From: Ryuthela nishihirai
Lineage: Eukaryota; Arthropoda; Arachnida; Araneae; Heptathelidae
Direction of reading: 5' to 3'
Assembly: GCA_038380435.1 (NCBI GenBank)
Contig: JAWZYU010000034.1
Coordinates: 39,370,901 to 39,434,900 of the forward strand
DNA: 64,000 nucleotides
The notes below the pieces were generated by a model. The model was not told the origin of the DNA, made no database searches, and saw only the letters and a list, made by a program, of their open reading frames with translations. This document shows positions 59,416-64,000 of this stretch, piece by piece. Each line of letters starts with the position of its first letter. Position 1 is the first letter of the stretch. The position numbers and the translations under genes are program-made.

Positions 59416-59858
59416 CTATCTTTTTACTTAGTAGAAAATTGTATGGAGCCTTATATGCATATCGTTCCCAATCCTATAATGAAGGTGTGAAAAATCTTTA
59501 GTTAATTCGGATCATTACAATTTAACAGTGGCTCAAAAATTAGTTAGTCATATAAAAACGTTAAAATGTTACAGGTAAATTTCTACATGCTTCTAGAGGT
59601 TATTACAGTCATCTAATGCTTAAGTGTCATATTTTGAATAACTATTTTGTCCAAAATGTTATTTGTCATAATTAAATCAAATTTCCTTCATCTAATAAGA
59701 AGGAGCAAACAGTTTTCACCAGATTGTTATTCTGAAATGTCAGAGTAAATTATAATGACTCTTAAAACATTTTTACTGTGTATCTTTCCATGAAAGTAGT
59801 ATGGAGTATTTGTTGAATTGTGTTTTTACAAACTTGAGTGTATAACTGTGTTGGTCCA

Positions 59859-59864
59859 AATAAA
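59859..59864 (+). promoter_or_regulatory. Candidate polyadenylation signal of EDC4
   Basis: AATAAA 444 bases after the stop codon, the first canonical hexamer seen downstream of it. It would give a 3' UTR of about 460 bases. Confidence 0.55.
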
Positions 59865-60888
59865 ATATTTTTATCGTAATGCTGCTGGTACTCTTGAAAT
59901 TCATTTTCAGTGCAAACTTTGTGAGGAACCTGGCTATCGTGGTCATCAGCGAGGGTGAGACATATGCGTTATCACTGACGGTACTCAATAATTTAGGTAC
60001 ACCTGCACTGCTATTTACAGGTTGTGTTACTATCTACATCTATTAAAATAATGCTGTGCAGTCATGCACTCTAACGAGTCTCAACATTCCTTTTAATCAG
60101 TAGTTACACACTGTTTCAAACAATACTAGCTGGCCTTATGATTTTGAATTGAATAAGTTTATTTCACCCAAACATACATATATAGATAGATAAAACAGAC
60201 AAGTTCACAGGTGAAAAAGGAGAACATAATAAGCCGTAGCTTTTGAATAATTGTTTCCTGAAATACACTTAAATTTAAAACATTACAGGTGGCCTTAATT
60301 TATACATTTATTTGAGCACATGAATTTTTGTGGTCTGACTCTATCATTGACTTGATAATAAGTGTAGCTTATATTTATATTTAAAAGTACTATAGATTCC
60401 AGCTAAGATTCAGTTAGAATCCAACAGCCCCACTTTTGCACCATAACAGGTCAACCCCTGTCTACGACCTGCCGAGAGGGACTCTTCCCACCAGTTGCAA
60501 AAATCTTACGGAAGGTTCAGTCGTCATCCTTTGATTAATGATATGCGTGGTCTGACCAGGGGCCAGATCTGGGGGGGGGGGAGGGTAGGATTATGAAACA
60601 TGTATTTTTCAAGTCAAGATCGTAACTATAATGGAAATCCAGTGTTCCCCCCCTCTTTTTTTTTCCGGCACGACAAAGTTTCTTGCATGCCCCCTTAATT
60701 TTCTTTTCTAGATCTGGGTCCAACAGTTCATGAGATACTAACCACATTCCTTTGGATGGTACACACGAGAAGCTGACCATTGTCAGCTTCCCATAAAGCT
60801 GTCATCTCCCCTCTTGTTAACGTGCTTGCTGTGTTTAGGTAACAAAATTCTGGCATTTTTCAGAAGGAATAAAAAACTAGTTAATTGG
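59865..60888. other. Downstream of EDC4, nothing firm
   Basis: AT-rich with a more GC-balanced stretch at 60420-60780 that includes a G run. It may be part of an unrecognised repeat; no coding or RNA feature supported. Confidence 0.35.
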
Positions 60889-61252
60889 TTAGGCAGGTTG
60901 TGGTTCAGTTTAATTATCTTGGGAGCTATATGATACTGGTGATGTATAGCACGAGATAAGCAGAAAAGGAATTGCTGCTGGGACTTTAAGAATCTATGTA
61001 GAGTGTGGAGAAATAGGCTCATACACCTAAAGTTAGGATGTATAATAGTTTGGTTTTTTCTAGGGTTAATATGCTAGTGAAAATTGGACCTTTGTAAACA
61101 AGATAGCAGGAAACTTCATGCTTACGCAGTATCTTGGGCATTAGGTGGTTCAACTTTGTAAGTAAAGATGAGGTTAGTCAAAGGAGTCTGGATCCTCCTT
61201 TGAGCAGTGTATTGTGCAGAGACTCCGTTGGTCTGGCCATGTTGCCCGTATA
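60889..61252 (+). pseudogene. LINE fragment, third copy, degenerate
   Basis: Matches about 7270-7710 of the intact LINE (the part after YADD: GGCAGGTTGTG, TTTAATTATCTTGGGAGCTA, GGAGAAATAGGC, TTGGGCATTAGGTGGTTCAA, GGCCATGTTGCCCGTAT) with many small deletions. It ends abruptly at the edge of the next element. Confidence 0.88.
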
Positions 61253-61875
61253 TACAGGGTGATTGTAAACTCAACAAAAAAAGAGGGGTGATCGTATATA
61301 TCAAGATGACAATTTTGCAATGGAACCTAGGGTCGCATTCCACTCCTTCCGCCATAAAAAAAAACGCCACGCATGCACAAGTATTTACGACTGGTGCATG
61401 AAAAGCACAAGATGCAAATCAGGTGCAACTGAGCAAGTGCGTAGACGATTAAGAACAAACATTTAAAAATGCAGTCGAACCCGTTCATCGACATTACCGC
61501 GATAACGTCACATGATAAGTGACGTATTCGTGAAGGACATGGAAGACTACACATACGAGGAATTGGATATGCATCTGATGTATGATCAAAGTAGGTGGTA
61601 ATGGACGTGAAGCACAAAGATCGTACCACGAGAAATTTCCGAATCGTATTCCTTACCTTCGCCAGTGTTGATCGAAGACTGCGTGAAACTGGCTTGTTGG
61701 CTATCTCAATGAGGGATACTGGACGTTCGCGAAGTGTGCGGACACCGGAAATGGAAGAACGTGTCTTGCAGTGATTTGCAGAAGTTCCTTCCACAAGTAC
61801 GTGAGTAGTGTCATCCGAAATGGGAGTTTGTCAAACCTCGGTGTGGAATGTCCTACATGAGGCACGGCGTCTCAT
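61250..61875 (+). pseudogene. DUF4817-type mariner-related transposon relic
   Basis: It starts with TATACAGGGTGATTGTAAAC. Later + strand frames read VDRRLRETGLLAISMRDTGR, then SRSVRTPEMEERV and TSVWNVLHE, the helix-turn-helix (DUF4817) plus linker typical of a transposase family common in invertebrates. Stops are present and the catalytic part is absent. It truncates the LINE fragment. Confidence 0.7.
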
Positions 61876-62174
61876 TTCTATCTCATCTCTCATTAATCTC
61901 ATTCTTAAACATTCGTCTCTCGAATTGTTTAGCGTGTATAGCTGAATGGTATTGCACAGTACTTATGGATTCCGGAAAAGGGTTGGGTAATATTTGACAC
62001 AAATTTCAGTTTTCATGATTGGAAGCACTTTAGAAAACGTCTAAAAAAGGAACAGTGAAATGTAGGGCTTTTTTTTTTAAATATATAATATCGCTTCGTT
62101 TTCTGTCCGTCTGAAGACATCGAACTTTTTTGTTTATACAGATAAATAAAAAATTCTTTTTGTGTTAGATAGGT

Positions 62175-62895
62175 ATTAATGATATATTACGATTTGCATT
62201 TTTCGAATATCCCAAAAGTTTTAACTGCGCCCTCTAAAGGTGGAAAAATTTGAAAATTCCAAAATGTCAAACGAATATTCCAAACGATGTAGTTATGTTA
62301 AAAGTTTTAAATTTTGGTGTTGAAATGGAAGGTTACAAAGTTACCATTGGCCACAATCACTCGACCCTTTAGATCGGGGGGGGGGGGGGGGGGGGGAGCA
62401 ACTTTAACGGAAAATTGTATGTTTTTAGAAATAAATTAAAAAAATTTTTTTGGTTGGACAGGTAGTGATGAAATATAATTTGCATTTTGCAAAATTCCCA
62501 AAAGCTATAATAGCGCCCTCTAACGGTGGAAAAAAATCGAAAAATCCCAAAATTTAAAACGAATACTGCAAACGATGTAGTTATGCTAGAAATTTTGGTC
62601 ATCGAATGTGACTGTCTTGAAAATTTCATTGATCACAATGAGTTGACCCTAAGCCCAAGGTAGGTAAGAAACGGAACGGTTTTGTTTTGAGATAATTGGA
62701 AATCTCTTTTTTTAGTTGGTTACTAATAAAATGTAATTCGCATTTTCAAAGGTAGTTTTATATTTATATCATTAGAGATCACTAAATATCGAAACTGCAA
62801 AACTTTTAACGAATGTTCCAAGTGATCTGTTTAGAATTTTCGGCGTGTAGAGTTCCGTTATGGTAGAAATTCTACTGACAGCAATGATCTGCAAA
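62175..62895 (+). repeat. Three diverged tandem copies of about 255-290 bases
   Basis: Each copy opens with a TTTGCATTTT-type box (about 62192, 62481, 62736) and the first two share CCCAAAAG, GCGCCCTCTAA, GGTGGAAAAA, AAACGA and CAAACGATGTAGTTATG. The third is more diverged. A run of 21 G lies at 62376-62396. Confidence 0.7.
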
Positions 62896-63008
62896 CTATT
62901 TTCAGAAGAGCGAGAGAAAAGCAACTGTTCAAATTTAAGAACTAAAAGAAAAATGCTTTTTGTTTTATAATTAATTAAATACTACTATGTGTATTTTCTC
63001 CATCACAT

Positions 63009-63088
63009 TAAAAAATAAATAAATAATCCCTCACGCAGTTGCTTGTACAGAGGTCTGACAGGAGCCTGTCAATTTATACGCCATAGCT
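63009..63088 (-). mobile_element. SINE-B 3' fragment
   Basis: Reverse-strand tail (AAAAAATAAATAAATAA), CCTCACGCAGTTGCTTG and AGGTCTGACAGGAGCCTGTC. 5'-truncated. Confidence 0.88.
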
Positions 63089-63258
63089 ACGGTGACCATA
63101 CGTCCTTTATTTTATGATAATATAGGTTATTATAAGTTTTTACCTATAAATACTGGAAAAAAAATAATTTAGATTTAAAAAAAAACCAAAAATGCCACAC
63201 ATATTTAAAAATGCAATTCATAAATTTTACCAAACCTGCGTTGATTATTTAAATAACT

Positions 63259-64000
63259 GGGGCAGCTCTTTCGTGGAAATGGAGGTATTTGAATGGGTCA
63301 TACTACGAGAAATCCCTCTGTGTGTTCTTTTGTGGAAATGGAGGTATTTGAATGGGTCGTACTACGAGAAATCCCTCTGTGGGCTCTTTCGTGGAAATGG
63401 AGGTATTTGAATGGGTCGTACTACGAGAAATCCCTCTGTGGGCTCTTTTGTGGAAATGGAGGTATTTGAATGGGTCGTACTACGAGAAATCCCTCTGTGG
63501 GCTCTTTCGTGGAAATGGAGGTATTTGAATGGGTCGTACTACGAGAAATACCTCTGTGGGCTCTTTCGTGGAAATGGAGGCATTTGAATGGGTCGTACTA
63601 CGAGAAATCCCTCTGTGGGCTCTTTCGTGGAAATGGAGGTATTTGAATGGGTCGTACTACGAGAAATACCTCTGTGGGCTCTTTCGTGGAAATGGAGGCA
63701 TTTGAATGGGTCGTACTACGAGAAATCCCTCTGTGGGCTCTTTCGTGGAAATGGAGGTATTTGAATGGGTCGTACTACGAAAAATCCCTCTGTAAGCTCT
63801 TTCGTGGAAATGGAGGCATTTGAATGGGTCGTACTACGAGAAATACCTCTGTGGGCTCTTTCGTGGAAATGGAGGCATTTGAATGGGTCGTACTACGAGA
63901 AATACCTCTGTGGGCTCTTTCGTGGAAATGGAGGCATTTGAATGGGTCGTACTACGAGAAATCCCTCTGTGGGCTCTTTCGTGGAAATGGAGGTATTTGA
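63259..64000 (+). repeat. 59-bp minisatellite, more than 12 units, runs off the window
   Basis: Units of 59 bases contain TTTGAATGGGTCGTACTACG, AGAAATCCCTCTGTGGGCTC and TTTCGTGGAAATGGAGGTA. Unit starts fall at 63288, 63347, 63406 and so on every 59 bases. Variants alternate (GAGGTA/GAGGCA, AAATCC/AAATACC), giving a two-unit 118-bp pattern around 63524-63760. 59 is not a multiple of 3, and the longest open frame is short, so it is not a protein repeat. Confidence 0.97.

Larger units (their letters stand above)
56156..58545 (+). repeat. Tandem duplication unit 2 (2.39 kb)
   Basis: Second copy of 53790-56155. The same order of SINE-A, tRNA-like segment, mariner-type end (about 57390), SINE-B (intact here) and old SINE-A, with scattered single-base differences. 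Confidence 0.95.

Noticed and set aside
61327..61794. 155-codon reverse-strand ORF
   Set aside because: It lies opposite the DUF4817-type relic and resembles no protein; the forward strand explains the sequence.
63192..63410. 72-codon ORF over the minisatellite start
   Set aside because: The 59-base period changes frame every unit, so it is chance.
63259..64000. CRISPR-like array
   Set aside because: Units are contiguous 59-base repeats without unique spacers, in eukaryotic DNA; a minisatellite.

Overview
The window is animal nuclear DNA, AT-rich, with one long intron-rich gene packed with transposable elements. No bacterial, organellar or viral genes were seen. The mix of Tc1, mariner, piggyBac-like and hAT elements, an RTE-like LINE, tRNA-derived SINEs and a DUF4817-type transposon relic suggests an invertebrate, most likely an arthropod. 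A chelicerate is a guess the sequence cannot prove.

The only host gene recognised is EDC4 (Ge-1), the scaffold of the mRNA decapping complex in P-bodies. It runs on the + strand from before the left edge to a stop codon at 59413-59415. Nineteen exons, all with AG/GT borders and matching phases, give 3027 coding bases: 1008 codons plus stop. The first exons (N-terminus and early WD40 blades) lie outside the window. Exons w1-w7 encode the WD40 part, w8-w11 the Ser/Thr-rich linker, and w12-w19 the helical C-terminal half.

The introns hold the rest. There is an RTE-like LINE with an intact 1054-codon ORF (4270-7943), a 5'-truncated frameshifted copy (40500-43299) and a third fragment (60889-61252). 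SINE-A is a tRNA-headed family of about 385 bp with about twenty copies or pieces, several with perfect target-site duplications. SINE-B is a second tRNA-headed family of about 215 bp with a TTTA-type tail. Cut-and-paste elements and relics include a TTAA-flanked piggyBac-like element (9509-11772), two hAT-type short elements (13273-13661, 19458-19960), an 800-bp TIR element of unknown class (30830-31629), several Tc1 relics, several mariner relics and two foldback structures.

The most informative structures are rearrangements. A 2.4-kb tandem duplication (53790-58932) has a hybrid SINE at its crossover. A near-perfect copy of EDC4 exon w13 is embedded in a dead Tc1 transposase gene 3.2 kb downstream of the real exon. 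A decayed partial copy of exon w7 lies upstream of the real one. A SINE-A dimer is flanked by one target-site duplication. SINE-B appears to share its 3' end with the local LINE.

Downstream of the gene (59416-64000) lie a polyadenylation signal, LINE and DUF4817-type relics, a diverged triplicated block and a 59-bp minisatellite that runs off the right edge.
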